From assembly GCF_006345825.1 (NCBI RefSeq), contig NZ_VCIX01000051.1, forward strand, positions 1 through 64,000: DNA of 64,000 nucleotides, written 5' to 3'. The notes beneath the pieces were generated by a model. That model searched no databases. It was not told where the DNA came from and worked only from the letters and a program-made list of their open reading frames with translations. This stretch comes from Paenibacillus paridis. Its GTDB lineage: Bacteria; Bacillota; Bacilli; Paenibacillales; Paenibacillaceae. A program made the translations under genes and the position numbers. Shown here one piece after another: positions 16,379 through 25,613 of this stretch (positions within the stretch are counted from its first letter, which is position 1; every line of letters starts with the position of its first letter).

Positions 16379-17416
16379 TTACTTTTTTGGAATAAAGCGC
16401 AAATCCAACAAATCATCAATATCATAGATCTGATCCTGGAAGCCCAAATCCAACTGCACCTGCTGCGTGTCCCGCAAAGCATTCAAATCAACGTCAGGAT
16501 TGTTCTCCCACAGCTCGAATTCGCGTTCAAACGCTTTGTCCACCGCAGCCGGGTCCACCTTCACATTTTCGAGAAAATAAGTTTTGTACTCTTCCAGATT
16601 GGATTTAGCATACTCCTGCGACTTGAAGTAAGCGCGCAGCAGCTTCTCCAGCAGCTCCGGATTTTTATCGATAAAATCATTCTGGGAAACCAGAACGCCT
16701 GTATGGAAGGTCGGAAGGTAATCCCATCCTTTTGCCAAAATCTTGCCAGTGCCTTCAATCTCCGCTAACGAAGCAAACGGCTCATGAATGATCGTAGCAT
16801 CGACTTGACCGGACGTCAGGCTTGCATAAGCAGCCTCATTGACCCCCGTTGCCAAATACGTTACATCTTTTTTGCTAAGTCCATGCTTGTTCAGAATCGT
16901 TTGGGTGTACACGTCCAGACCGCTGCCAAGCACCGCCGCCCCGACTTTTTTGCCCTTCAAGTCCTCTACGCTTTCGATGCCTGTACGGGCAATCAGATAG
17001 AACGGCCCTTTTGTGCGAAACATGGACGAAACGATTTTGATTGGCGCGCCTTTGCCCGCTGCTACGATGACGTTGGTTGTTGCGCTGTCGGCGACGTCAA
17101 CCTCCTTGCTTGTTAATGCTTCGATCGGATTTTGTGTAGAAACAAGCTCAACCTCCAGCCCCTCCTCCGCGAAAAAGCCTTTTTCGATGCCGTATCGTAC
17201 GACCAGCCCGCTGACTCCATTAAAAGGCGCATATCTGATTTTCTGCAGCTCCGCCGGGGCACTGTCCGTTGCCGAGGCTGACTCCGATGCAGCTGGTGAC
17301 GCTGCCGGAGAAGCCGACGGCGTTCCTCCCGATGTATTGCCTCCTCCGCAAGCGGTAAGCACCAGTGCAAGCGATGCCGCCAAAATTCCACTGCCTAGCC
17401 ATTTTTTCTTTATCAT
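16379..17416 (-). CDS. ABC substrate-binding lipoprotein, sulfonate type (SsuA-like)
   Basis: About 345 residues. The signal peptide ends in a lipobox LVLTACGGG, followed by a Gly/Ser/Ala/Pro-rich linker. The mature domain has the NMT1/SsuA-like order: IRYAPFNGVSGLVVRYGIEKGFF, then VELVSTQNPIEAL, VDVADSATTNV, and DLKGKKVGAAVLGSG. The longest frame begins at 17437, but ATG 17416 has GAGGAGAG about 8 bases upstream and gives a clean signal peptide. It captures an alkanesulfonate or similar organosulfur compound outside the cell and hands it to the permease. The exact ligand cannot be read from sequence. Confidence 0.93.
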   Translation of the reverse strand: MIKKKWLGSGILAASLALVLTACGGGNTSGGTPSASPAASPAASESASATDSAPAELQKIRYAPFNGVSGLVVRYGIEKGFFAEEGLEVELVSTQNPIEALTSKEVDVADSATTNVIVAAGKGAPIKIVSSMFRTKGPFYLIARTGIESVEDLKGKKVGAAVLGSGLDVYTQTILNKHGLSKKDVTYLATGVNEAAYASLTSGQVDATIIHEPFASLAEIEGTGKILAKGWDYLPTFHTGVLVSQNDFIDKNPELLEKLLRAYFKSQEYAKSNLEEYKTYFLENVKVDPAAVDKAFEREFELWENNPDVDLNALRDTQQVQLDLGFQDQIYDIDDLLDLRFIPKK

Positions 17417-17447
17417 GGTTTCTCTCTCCTCTATCATTTAAATTAAA

Positions 17448-18233
17448 TTAAGATGATGACTTCCATCGCAATACAATGCGCTTCTCTAGCAAATCAATGC
17501 CTGCAATAATAAGCACCGAAACAACCGTTACAATTGTAATAATGGCAAAGGCCTTCGCCGTATCGTACAGCGATGTTGACTGCACCAGCAGATTGCCAAG
17601 CCCATCCTTGGATGCCACCATCTCGCCAAACAATGCCCCAACAAGCCCGGTCGCCGCCGATACCCTCAAGGACACAAAGATTGTTGGCGCAGCCGACGGC
17701 AGAATAACCTTTACAACCGTTTGCAGCTTGGATGCTTCGAACACTCTAGCAACCTTGAGATGGGCCTCCGCCGTTTGCTTAATGCCAGTAATCGTATTGA
17801 ATGCAATTGTAAAAAAGCAAAACAGAAACACGATAGCGACCTTATGCGACAAGCCGATGCCTAGCCACAGCATCAGAAGCGGAATAATCGTGACCTTCGG
17901 TATCGCCATAAGCGCTGAGAGATACGGCCGAAAAAACGTCTCTGCATGAGGCACAAGCACAAGCACCATGCCCGTCGCGATGCCGGCAAACGCGCTGAGC
18001 AGATACCCCGCTGCAAATTCCTTGAGCGTCACGAATAAATGATGGAAAATATCGCCGTCCGCGAACAGCTTGTAGATTTCTTCCACGACCTGAGTCGGCT
18101 TCGACAGATACAGGCTGCCGACGATCCCCGACCGGACGAGATATTCGATAATGCCCAGGCAAGCCAACAGCAGTATGACTTGCCCGGTGATGATGCGCCA
18201 CTTGTAGCGCTTTTGGCCAATGTTTTGGTCCAT
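17448..18233 (-). CDS. ABC permease, sulfonate/nitrate/taurine type (SsuC-like)
   Basis: About 261 residues with six hydrophobic segments and the inner-membrane EAA-like motif (EASKLQTVVKVILPSAAP), which docks the ATPase. The longest frame uses a TTG at 18290; ATG 18233 has GGAAAGGGGGCG upstream and removes an unlikely polar extension, so it is preferred. It stands between the monooxygenase and binding-protein genes on the same strand with short spacers, so it belongs to the sulfonate operon. Confidence 0.92.
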   Translation of the reverse strand: MDQNIGQKRYKWRIITGQVILLLACLGIIEYLVRSGIVGSLYLSKPTQVVEEIYKLFADGDIFHHLFVTLKEFAAGYLLSAFAGIATGMVLVLVPHAETFFRPYLSALMAIPKVTIIPLLMLWLGIGLSHKVAIVFLFCFFTIAFNTITGIKQTAEAHLKVARVFEASKLQTVVKVILPSAAPTIFVSLRVSAATGLVGALFGEMVASKDGLGNLLVQSTSLYDTAKAFAIITIVTVVSVLIIAGIDLLEKRIVLRWKSSS

Positions 18234-18299
18234 GCCGTTGTTCGCCCCCTTTCCTTCCCGTACGCGGTTATGCAGATAGGTGTTGCCCAAAGGGCATTC

Positions 18300-19667
18300 C
18301 TAGTCCCTCACGCCCTCCAGCGCCGCCTTCCGGGCAAAGCGGTTGTCGGGGCGGGACAGGCCGAAATGACCGCGGAAGGTGTCCGCCTCGTACTCCGTCC
18401 GGAATAAGCCACGCTCCTGAAGCACCGGAACGACCAGATCAAGGAACAAATCCAGGCCATCAGGCATGTACGGAGGGCAAATATTAAACCCGTCCGCTGC
18501 TCTTTCGTCGAACCACTTCTCCATTTGATCGGCAATTTGCTCCGGATCGCCAACAATGAGCAAATGCCCTCTGGATGTCGCCGCGAAATAATGGAACAGT
18601 TCCCTAACCGTAATCTCTTCTTTCCCTTCCGCTTTTTGCGCCAGCTCCACAAGCCACTCTGCCTCCTTGCCCGGAAGCGTCGACAGCGACAGATCCGGCA
18701 GCAGCCCATCTAACGGATATCGTGAAAGATCGATGCCAATGCGAGCAGACAGTGCCGTCAGATCGTAGTTCGTCACCAGCAGGCTGTTCAGCTCCCGGTA
18801 TTTGGCATGCGCTTCCTCGGCCGTGCGGCCAACAAGCGGTACCAGACCCGGCAGAATGAATACCTCATCCGTGCTGCGACCGAACTTAACCGCCTGGGTC
18901 TTAATATCCTTGTAAAATTCCTTCGACAGCTCCAGCAGAATTTGCCCCGTAAACACAGCGCTGGAGAGCTTAGCACCCAGCTCGCGGCTGCGTTCCGACG
19001 TACCGGCGTTCAGCAGCGGAATCTGGCCTTGCGGCGGTCTTGCGACATTTAGCGGACCCGCGACGGAGAAATGCTCGCCTTCATGCTGAATTTGATGCAC
19101 TTTGCTCCCATCTACGAAAACGCCGCTTTCCTTGTTCCGAATGAGAGCGTCATCCTCCCAAGAATCCCACAGCTCCTGCACGATTTTCACGAATTCATCC
19201 GCGTAATCGTAGCGCCGGGAATTATCCCAATGCTTCTCCCGGCTGTAGTTTTGTGCCGCCCGTACATCCATACCGGTAACCACATTCCATGCGAGGCGTC
19301 CTCCGCTCAAATAATCCAGCGACGCCGTCTGGCGCGCGATGGTGTATGGCTCGGAATACGTCGTATTCGCCGTAACTATCAGTCCGATCTTCTCCGTCAC
19401 TGCCGCGATGTTCGCAATCATGGTGAACGGCTCAAGCCGGACCATCTGCGATGGAAACTGATATTGCATATCCGCGCTTGTTGCCAAGGCATCCCCGAGG
19501 AAAAAGAAATCAAACTTCGCTTCCTCCAGCCTTCTTGCTACCCGTTGCAGAAACTTCGGATCAAATGCACCGTCGGTTGCCGCTTCCGGCAGCCGCCAGC
19601 CTGCCGGATGATAGCCCGTGGAGAACAGGAACAAACCAAGATGAAGCTGTCGTTTAGATGTAGCCAT
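18300..19667 (-). CDS. FMN-dependent monooxygenase, NtaA/SnaA/DszA family
   Basis: About 455 residues of the bacterial luciferase-like fold. Family landmarks: LHLGLFLFSTGYHPAGWR at the start, FDFFFLGDAL, RLEPFTMIANIAA, DYLSGGRLAWNVVTG and QIPLLNAGTSERSRELGA. These enzymes use FMNH2 from a separate reductase to oxygenate a C-S or C-N substrate. Next to an SsuABC-type transporter, release of sulfite from an organosulfur compound is the likely job. No flavin reductase gene is nearby, so one must be supplied from elsewhere. ATG 19667 (GGGAG 10 bases upstream) is preferred over GTG 19676. Confidence 0.92.
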   Translation of the reverse strand: MATSKRQLHLGLFLFSTGYHPAGWRLPEAATDGAFDPKFLQRVARRLEEAKFDFFFLGDALATSADMQYQFPSQMVRLEPFTMIANIAAVTEKIGLIVTANTTYSEPYTIARQTASLDYLSGGRLAWNVVTGMDVRAAQNYSREKHWDNSRRYDYADEFVKIVQELWDSWEDDALIRNKESGVFVDGSKVHQIQHEGEHFSVAGPLNVARPPQGQIPLLNAGTSERSRELGAKLSSAVFTGQILLELSKEFYKDIKTQAVKFGRSTDEVFILPGLVPLVGRTAEEAHAKYRELNSLLVTNYDLTALSARIGIDLSRYPLDGLLPDLSLSTLPGKEAEWLVELAQKAEGKEEITVRELFHYFAATSRGHLLIVGDPEQIADQMEKWFDERAADGFNICPPYMPDGLDLFLDLVVPVLQERGLFRTEYEADTFRGHFGLSRPDNRFARKAALEGVRD

Positions 19668-19714
19668 AACCTTCACACTCCCAATATATAGTTTGTCTAT
19701 GCGAAAACAAGGAA

Positions 19715-20704
19715 TTAAATCCGAAAAAGTCCGGTGTTTCGGGAAATATCGTCGATTTCCTTCAATTCCTCCGAAGTCAATTTTTCATTTGCATGCTTAA
19801 GCGAATCGACAATTTGCTCTGGCTTTGACGCTCCCAAGATAGCGGATGAAATATAGGAGTGGCTCAGCACCCAGGAAAGCGCAAGCTGGGCGAGCGTCCA
19901 GCCTCTTGCTTCGGCAAGCGGGCGAATCGCCTCCACAAACGCATAAGCCGGATTAGAATCCAGCAGCAGCTCCAGCCGTTTTTCGCCCAATGCCAATCTA
20001 GAATCCGACGGAGGCGCTTCCCCTTGGCGGTATTTGCCGCTCAGAATGCCTCGGCCAAGCGGGCTGTAGCTAATGACTCCAACCTGCTCCGATTCGACAA
20101 GAGGCACAAGCTCCCGCTCGATTCCTCTCGTAATGAGGCTGTACTCCGGCTGAATGCTCTCAAAGCGGTGCAGTCCATGCTGCGCACTGATTCCATGAGC
20201 CTTAGCCAACTGCCATGCCGCATAATTAGAGCAGCCTAAGTAGCGGATTTTTCCTTGTATGACCAAATCGTTAAGTGCCCGTAATGTTTCTTCAAGCGGC
20301 GTCTCGGGATCAAACGAATGCACCTGGTACAAATCAATATGATCGGTTTGCAATCGGCGCAGACTGTTTTCAAGGGCGCGGTAAATGTAATAGCGGCTCT
20401 GCCCTCGATCGTTAACGCCTGGCCCCATGGGAGCATGGAACTTTGTTGCCAGCACGATGTCATTGCGGCGGCCGCGCAGCAGATTTCCGAGTATGCTCTC
20501 TGATTCGCCATGCCTCAACCGGTCACCCGTATCCATGCCGCTGCCGTACACATCCGCAGTATCAATCAAATTAATGCCAGCCTCCAAAGCCGCATCCAGT
20601 ACCTTGCCGGACGCGCTCTCGTCGATCCAGCGCCCGAAAGCCATCGTCCCCAGACTGGCCTCCGATACCTTCAGCCCCGTTCTTCCTAATTTACGGTATT
20701 GCAT
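19715..20704 (-). CDS. Aldo/keto reductase
   Basis: About 329 residues. The TIM-barrel aldo/keto reductase pattern is clear: MQYRKLGRTGLKVSEASLG start, NLIDTADVYGSG (catalytic Asp and Tyr), LATKFHAP (Lys), DLYQVHSFD (His) and the C-terminal SAILGASKPEQI NADPH-binding loop. ATG 20704 is preceded by AAGGAGGG at ideal distance; the longer frame from 20746 lacks one. It is the first gene of the sulfonate operon, perhaps reducing the aldehyde or ketone left after desulfonation. A paralogue is at 29426. Confidence 0.93.
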   Translation of the reverse strand: MQYRKLGRTGLKVSEASLGTMAFGRWIDESASGKVLDAALEAGINLIDTADVYGSGMDTGDRLRHGESESILGNLLRGRRNDIVLATKFHAPMGPGVNDRGQSRYYIYRALENSLRRLQTDHIDLYQVHSFDPETPLEETLRALNDLVIQGKIRYLGCSNYAAWQLAKAHGISAQHGLHRFESIQPEYSLITRGIERELVPLVESEQVGVISYSPLGRGILSGKYRQGEAPPSDSRLALGEKRLELLLDSNPAYAFVEAIRPLAEARGWTLAQLALSWVLSHSYISSAILGASKPEQIVDSLKHANEKLTSEELKEIDDISRNTGLFRI

Positions 20705-20826
20705 GCTGTCTTCACCCTCCTTGGAATGCGACAAAAAAAGACACACGAAAGCCGCTTAAGTACATGAAGCGTCTCTCCGTCTGTCCGGTCGAGTTGTTTT
20801 ATGTGGTTAATATCATCATTCTTCAA

Positions 20827-21690
20827 TCAGTCAATCTTCAATAGCTCCGCGCTGGCCGTATGGCCTAGCGATAGGGCTAGCTCGTAAGGCGTCTGTCCAA
20901 TAGCGTTGGTTGCTGTTTTTTCGGCCCCGTAGCCAAGAAACTTCTCGATGAGCAGCGGCTTATCAAAGTAAGCAGCAACATGCAGCACGTTAAAGCCATC
21001 TCTAAGCTCACCCTCGCATTTGGCGTGAATATCCGCACCCTTCTGCATCAGCAAGTCAACCAAATGGCCATAACCTCCGAAAATGGTAGCATGAATGACT
21101 AGATTGTTCAGGCTGCCGTCGCGGCTTCGAGCATGAATAGCCGCTCCACGTTCAAGCAGCAGCTCTACCGCCTCGCTATTACCAAAATGCGTAGCTAGCG
21201 ATAATAGTGGAAAACCGTCAAAGCTGTAGCTGTTGACAAGCTCCGGCGATTGGTCGAGCAGCTCCTTTAGCCTGGAAGTATAACCCACGGCGGCCGCTTC
21301 AAACACAGTCAGTTTGCCCAATCCTTTCTGCAGCAGCAGCTCCTTGATGTCATTAGCACGTAGGAAGGCAGCCAGCAAAACGGGCGTTTCTCCCTTTTGG
21401 TTGCTCGTATTAATCAGACTTGCGTCGCGGTCTATGAGCTCGGCAACTTTGCCGATGTCGCGCAGCTTGACTGCTTCAAACATTTCGTTGCGCAGCCTAT
21501 GAAGATTATCGGCTTGCTCCCGCGCCCGCAGCAGCAAATCATGGGATGCCTGCACCCCGACACTTACAAAATGGGCAACCGCTCTTGACCGATTAGCCTC
21601 GAGTCCAGATTCAACGAGCAAATCCACGGCTTTGACAGCCTCATCGTCCAGCCTGATCGAAAGTACGGCGGTGTTCTTTTTCTTCGGCAT
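20827..21690 (-). CDS. RHH-ankyrin repeat protein
   Basis: 287 residues. Residues 8-52 (TAVLSIRLDDEAVKAVDLLV then SGLEANRSRAVAHFVSVG) match a ribbon-helix-helix DNA-binding fold. Residues about 70-287 form six or so ankyrin repeats (GETPVLLAAFLRANDIKELL; GFNVLHVAAYFDKPLLIEKFL; GQTPYELALSLGHTASAELL). It is therefore probably a DNA-binding regulator whose ankyrin part senses a protein partner. ATG 21690 has AAGGAG about 6 bases upstream. A 16-bp perfect palindrome lies 20 bases before the start, suggesting autoregulation. The pairing of RHH with ankyrin repeats is unusual. Confidence 0.85.
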   Translation of the reverse strand: MPKKKNTAVLSIRLDDEAVKAVDLLVESGLEANRSRAVAHFVSVGVQASHDLLLRAREQADNLHRLRNEMFEAVKLRDIGKVAELIDRDASLINTSNQKGETPVLLAAFLRANDIKELLLQKGLGKLTVFEAAAVGYTSRLKELLDQSPELVNSYSFDGFPLLSLATHFGNSEAVELLLERGAAIHARSRDGSLNNLVIHATIFGGYGHLVDLLMQKGADIHAKCEGELRDGFNVLHVAAYFDKPLLIEKFLGYGAEKTATNAIGQTPYELALSLGHTASAELLKID

Positions 21691-21710
21691 GGTACTCCTT
21701 GTCGATCAAA

Positions 21711-21726
21711 TGTAATTTTAATTACA
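21711..21726. promoter_or_regulatory. Perfect palindrome upstream of RHH-ankyrin gene
   Basis: tgtaattttaattaca reads the same on both strands. It lies just upstream of the ribosome site of the RHH-ankyrin gene, the expected position for an autoregulatory RHH operator. Confidence 0.55.
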
Positions 21727-22056
21727 AAATTACTATAACACGAGATTCTTCATTTGAATACCCTTAAATTCATATTGATTTACAGGGATATATGAAAGAC
21801 CGAGTTTTCACAATGAAAATATAGCAAAGGTATTATTCGTAATGTTGTGGCATTCACCTACATCCTGAATAGCCTAATCTGAAAGACATAAAAAACGGTA
21901 TACATGAACGGTTTCCCACAATCAATCCTACAATTCTCTCTTCGGCATACATCGCTGTTCATTCGAAATCTCCTATGACCACAACCTTTTGGTGATATGA
22001 TCGGTTTGTGCAAGCTGTAATCTGCAGAATATCTCATCAAAATCAATTTTCAGAAA
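21727..22056. other. Gene-free 330-bp spacer
   Basis: Between the RHH-ankyrin promoter and the terminator of the VOC pseudogene. Low-complexity AT-rich sequence; no feature recognised. Confidence 0.5.
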
Positions 22057-22099
22057 ATAGAGCCAGACCATTCCCTTGGGGAGAATGGTCTGGCTCTAT
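22057..22099 (-). terminator. Strong hairpin terminator after VOC pseudogene
   Basis: A 17-bp perfect stem: atagagccagaccattc (22057-22073) with gaatggtctggctctat (22083-22099). On the minus strand it is followed by a T-rich tract. Confidence 0.85.
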
Positions 22100-22165
22100 C
22101 GTTGTTCGAACGGAAAAAATCGATGTACCGCCGCCTCCTAGGCTGACGTTAACTACAGTAGGTGC

Positions 22166-22578
22166 TCATTCTTCTTTCTCTGCAATTGGGTTAACTGCAA
22201 ATAAAGAGTGAATATTGCCATCAGGATCGGCAAAGAATCCCGTAGTATGCCCCCAAGACATTGATTTCGGCTCCGTAATCGAAGTGGCTCCCCTCGAAAC
22301 AATATCAGCATAAATATCGCGAACCGCTTCTGGAGATTCACATTGAAAATTAAGTTCAAAGGCTTGCCCTTTACGTTCTTCTATAAAGGAATAATGCTCG
22401 TTTGTATTATCCTCATTAATGGCTTAGAACAAATCGCGAAGCGAACTCCGTCATTTACAAACTCTACATAATGACCTTCCTCAATGACAGCAACAAAACC
22501 AAGCACTTCGTTATAAAACCTAGCCAACCCGGAAACGTCATTCGACAATACCGTAATACCTTCTAATTGAACTCTCAT
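22166..22578 (-). pseudogene. VOC (glyoxalase-like) protein, frameshifted
   Basis: The first part (from ATG 22578) reads VQLEGITVLSNDVSGLARFY then VLGFVAVIEEGHYVEFVND, a VOC N-terminal half. After FAICSK the frame breaks; shifting frame near 22425 restores AINEDNTNEHYSFIEERKG, then GQAFELNFQCES and GHTTGFFADPDGNIHSLFAV to a stop at 22166. The two halves together are a complete ~135-residue VOC domain, so a single indel, or a sequencing error, separates them. The RBS (AGGAG) and terminator remain intact, suggesting a recent event. No substrate can be assigned. Confidence 0.85.
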
Positions 22579-22706
22579 CCTAGAACCTCTCCTTTATCAT
22601 TCTCCCGTATACTTTTGAGAATACCACGAATCGGCGTCATCTTAAGGTATCTTTCCATGCTACAATTAAAAAAATCATAGAAAGCAGCATTTTGAAGGGG
22701 GACAAC

Positions 22707-23816
22707 ATGTTTATCGTCATCGGGCTCGTATTTATCATTTTATATGCCTTAATTGTATTCTATATCGGATGGAGCGGTTGGACGTGGATAAAACCTAGGA
22801 TATCGCGTAGGTTCCGGCTCGTCTATATCATTGCGCTCGTCTTTCTGGCAAGCTCTCTCATTCTCTCCAGAGTTGTCGCGGGTTCAACTCTTTTAAGCGT
22901 AATCGGCAGCTATTGGCTGGCCTTATTCAGCTTATTGCTCATGCTGCTCCCGCTGGTTCACCTTACGGTTTGGATAACCAAGTTGACACGCCTGCCGCGC
23001 CATTCCGTACAAAAGTGGTCGGGAATCGTCACTTTGGTCCTGCTGATTGTTCTGCTCGGTTATGGAAGCTTTAATGCTTTTAGTCCGGCCGTGCAATCCT
23101 ATGACATCCATATCGACAAAGAAGGCCCTGCAAACGGCGAACTAAATATTGTGATGGCCTCTGATATGCATTTTGGCTACTTATCGGGAAAAAGCCATGC
23201 CGAGCGGATGGTTAAGGAAATAAACAACCTAAAACCAGATATTGTATTGCTCCCTGGCGATATTGTAGATGATGATATTGTTCCGTACATCAACAAAGGC
23301 ATAGGCGATATTTTATCGGGGATCCAAGCGCCTCTCGGCGTTTTCGCTTCTTTGGGCAATCATGACCGGTTCGACGGCGAGATCGACGAGCTAATCGGGC
23401 TTCTGGAGGAGAGCGGGATTCAGGTGCTTTATGACGAGACTTTTGAGCTTGGAGGTTGGCTGACGCTGGTCGGGCGGAAGGATTATAGCGATAAGAAGAG
23501 AGCGGAGCTTGCTGATTTAACAGAAGGTGTAGATCTCTCGAAGCCGGTGTTTATGCTGGAGCATCAACCAGTCGGCCTTGATATCGCAAAGGAGCAAGGC
23601 ATCGATTTGATGGTATCCGGCCATACGCATCATGGACAGATTGCTCCAGGCCATTTATTAACGGCTAGATTGTTTGAAAATGATTTTGGATACCTGCAAA
23701 AGGGACAGCTGCATTCCATCGTATCTTCCGGCTACGGCTTCTGGGGCCCGCCGATCCGAATCGGTTCAAGGTCAGAAATCGTATCCATTCATGTTCGTTT
23801 CGCGAATTCACCTTAA
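22707..23816 (+). CDS. Membrane-anchored metallophosphoesterase (YkuE/YaeI-like)
   Basis: About 369 residues. Four hydrophobic helices fill residues 1-130; the catalytic domain then shows the calcineurin-like series ASDMHFG (D-x-H), LPGDIVDDD (G-D-x-x-D), SLGNHDRFDG (G-N-H-D) and VSGHTHHGQIAPG (G-H-T-H), which binds two metals. The catalytic domain probably faces outward. The longest frame starts at a TTG (22692), but AAGGGGG 6 bases before ATG 22707 marks the real start. A convergent terminator at 23851 separates it from the next gene. Confidence 0.92.
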   Translation: MFIVIGLVFIILYALIVFYIGWSGWTWIKPRISRRFRLVYIIALVFLASSLILSRVVAGSTLLSVIGSYWLALFSLLLMLLPLVHLTVWITKLTRLPRHSVQKWSGIVTLVLLIVLLGYGSFNAFSPAVQSYDIHIDKEGPANGELNIVMASDMHFGYLSGKSHAERMVKEINNLKPDIVLLPGDIVDDDIVPYINKGIGDILSGIQAPLGVFASLGNHDRFDGEIDELIGLLEESGIQVLYDETFELGGWLTLVGRKDYSDKKRAELADLTEGVDLSKPVFMLEHQPVGLDIAKEQGIDLMVSGHTHHGQIAPGHLLTARLFENDFGYLQKGQLHSIVSSGYGFWGPPIRIGSRSEIVSIHVRFANSP

Positions 23817-23850
23817 TTCCTTTTTGGCTTCACATCAGGAATAATACAAA

Positions 23851-23883
23851 AGAAGTAAATCGCCGCAAAAGCGATTTACTTCT
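23851..23883. terminator. Bidirectional terminator
   Basis: agaagtaaatcgc (23851-23863) pairs with gcgatttacttct (23871-23883), with T-runs on both strands, between convergent genes. Confidence 0.9.
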
Positions 23884-23892
23884 TTTTCAATA

Positions 23893-25044
23893 TTACGCTT
23901 GCCAAATGCTTGCATAAGCATAATTCCGTACCGTCCCATGCCAGCGATACCATGGAGAACCATTTTCCTGCTGGGCATAAAACAGTGTCACTTCAGATTC
24001 GGGATCAATGACAACATAACAGCCTCTAGCGCCATCCCAGCCAAATTCCCCATTTTGACTAAGAGAATTGTTATCCTCGCGATTCACTAAGGTTCTAACC
24101 CCTAGGCCGTAGCTATATCCATATTTGCTTGCCCCGCCAAACCGGTCAAAATCCTGCCGGGCAATCGGAGATAAGCGAGGACTGCGCATGGCATCTACTG
24201 TTTCCGGCCTTAGGATACGCTCGCCATTTGGCGCGAGACCATAACGACATAAAGCCTCTGCAAACACAATATAGTCTGGTACCGTTGAAAACAATCCGCC
24301 TCCGCCACTCTCATAGGCTCTGCCCGGTTGAAGCAGAATAGTCTCTCCTACGCTTTCCGCTTGGTGAGTTTGAGCATTAAAGTTGTTATACAGCTTACAG
24401 AAACGGCTCTCATCCTTTAGCTGAAATGAGGTATCCTTCATGCCTAGCGGCTCAAAAATGTTTTGCTGCAAATAATGTCCGAAGGTTTGTCCCGTTATGA
24501 CCTCTAGCAATGCAGCTAACACGTCGTGGCAAACCGTGTATTTAAAATGCGAGCCCGGCTCAAAGGCAAGCGGCTCCTGCGCCAACGCCTTGATTACCGT
24601 AAGCGTCTGACCTTCACCGTTGCTTGCGGCAACAGCTCTTTGGACAGCATCCGTATGAATCGTTTCGATGCCTGCTGTCATCGTAAACAAATGCTCAATC
24701 GTAATTGAATTTTGAGCTGGAAGCAGCTCTACTGTTCCATCTGGCAGCGTATGGCGGACAAGCATATGCTTAAACTCAGGAATGTACTCGTATAAAGGAT
24801 CTGTAAGCTTATACCGGCCCTGCTCAAGCAGCTGCAGCAAGGCGGTACAGGTCACAACCTTTGTCGCCGAATACAATCGAAAAATGCTGTCCCCGCTAAA
24901 TGGAATCTGATTCTCGACATCTGAAAAACCAGCATAATGCTCGTAAATAGGTTGATGTTTATGATACATAGCCATACCTAAACCAGGAATATTTTTCTCA
25001 TTATAAAACGTTTCCAAATAGGCTGTTAGCTTCGCAAAATTCAT
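23893..25044 (-). CDS. Beta-lactamase-fold serine hydrolase
   Basis: About 383 residues of the class C beta-lactamase / esterase family. The nucleophile motif S-x-x-K is seen in FRLYSATKVVT; the second motif tyrosine is in HFKYTVCHDVLAAL, and family landmarks TDPLYEYIPEF, ITIEHLFTMTAGI and GGGLFSTVPDYIVF are present. There is no signal peptide, so it is probably cytoplasmic and acts as an esterase or peptidase rather than as an antibiotic resistance enzyme. ATG 25044 follows AGGTGGAG; longer starts (25086) lack a site. Confidence 0.9.
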   Translation of the reverse strand: MNFAKLTAYLETFYNEKNIPGLGMAMYHKHQPIYEHYAGFSDVENQIPFSGDSIFRLYSATKVVTCTALLQLLEQGRYKLTDPLYEYIPEFKHMLVRHTLPDGTVELLPAQNSITIEHLFTMTAGIETIHTDAVQRAVAASNGEGQTLTVIKALAQEPLAFEPGSHFKYTVCHDVLAALLEVITGQTFGHYLQQNIFEPLGMKDTSFQLKDESRFCKLYNNFNAQTHQAESVGETILLQPGRAYESGGGGLFSTVPDYIVFAEALCRYGLAPNGERILRPETVDAMRSPRLSPIARQDFDRFGGASKYGYSYGLGVRTLVNREDNNSLSQNGEFGWDGARGCYVVIDPESEVTLFYAQQENGSPWYRWHGTVRNYAYASIWQA

Positions 25045-25128
25045 CATTCTCCACCTGCCGTTTCTTATAATCGCATTCCTAGTCATACAACGGTTAGATT
25101 GTAAGCGAGCGAAATTCCGTGTCTGGCA

Positions 25129-25470
25129 TTATTGTTTTTCGCCTTCTCCGTATAACTCTGTCATATGCTTGCTATGGGATTCTCCCCAATCGTTAAGTGC
25201 CTGTAACACCGTGCTTAAGCCTTTGCCGTAGTCTGAAATCGAGTATTCTACTTTCGGTGGAATTTGGCTATAAACCTTGCGATATACGATATCGTTATGC
25301 TCAAGCTCCCTTAATTGTTGAGTAAGCATCTTTTTGTTTATATCCGGTATTGCTCTTTGCAGCTCGCTGAATCTCATTATGCCGTTAGATATCAGCTGAA
25401 GCAAAATGACAGGCTTCCATTTCCCTACCAAGATATCCAGTGCCGATTCAAACTTACAATACGAATTCAT
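25129..25470 (-). CDS. HxlR-family transcriptional regulator
   Basis: 113 residues. The single winged helix has the HxlR hallmark: ALDILVGKWKPVILLQL, then MRFSELQRAIPDINKKMLTQ, LRELEHNDIVYRKVY and VEYSISDYGKGL. Start ATG 25470 has GGGAGGG 5 bases before it; the frame from 25500 is too long. It is transcribed divergently from the DoxX gene at 25614, the classic arrangement for a regulator controlling its neighbour. The signal it senses is unknown. Confidence 0.92.
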   Translation of the reverse strand: MNSYCKFESALDILVGKWKPVILLQLISNGIMRFSELQRAIPDINKKMLTQQLRELEHNDIVYRKVYSQIPPKVEYSISDYGKGLSTVLQALNDWGESHSKHMTELYGEGEKQ

Positions 25471-25613
25471 TTTACCCTCCCATTCCCTTTGTTTTAGCAA
25501 GGTAACTTTTTGTTAACTATGTTTAATTAAAGTGCCTACTTCCTTAAGTCCATGTTTAAAGACTATTATACCTTTAGCAAGTATCGAATAAATAGTCAGG
25601 TGGTGCATCATTA

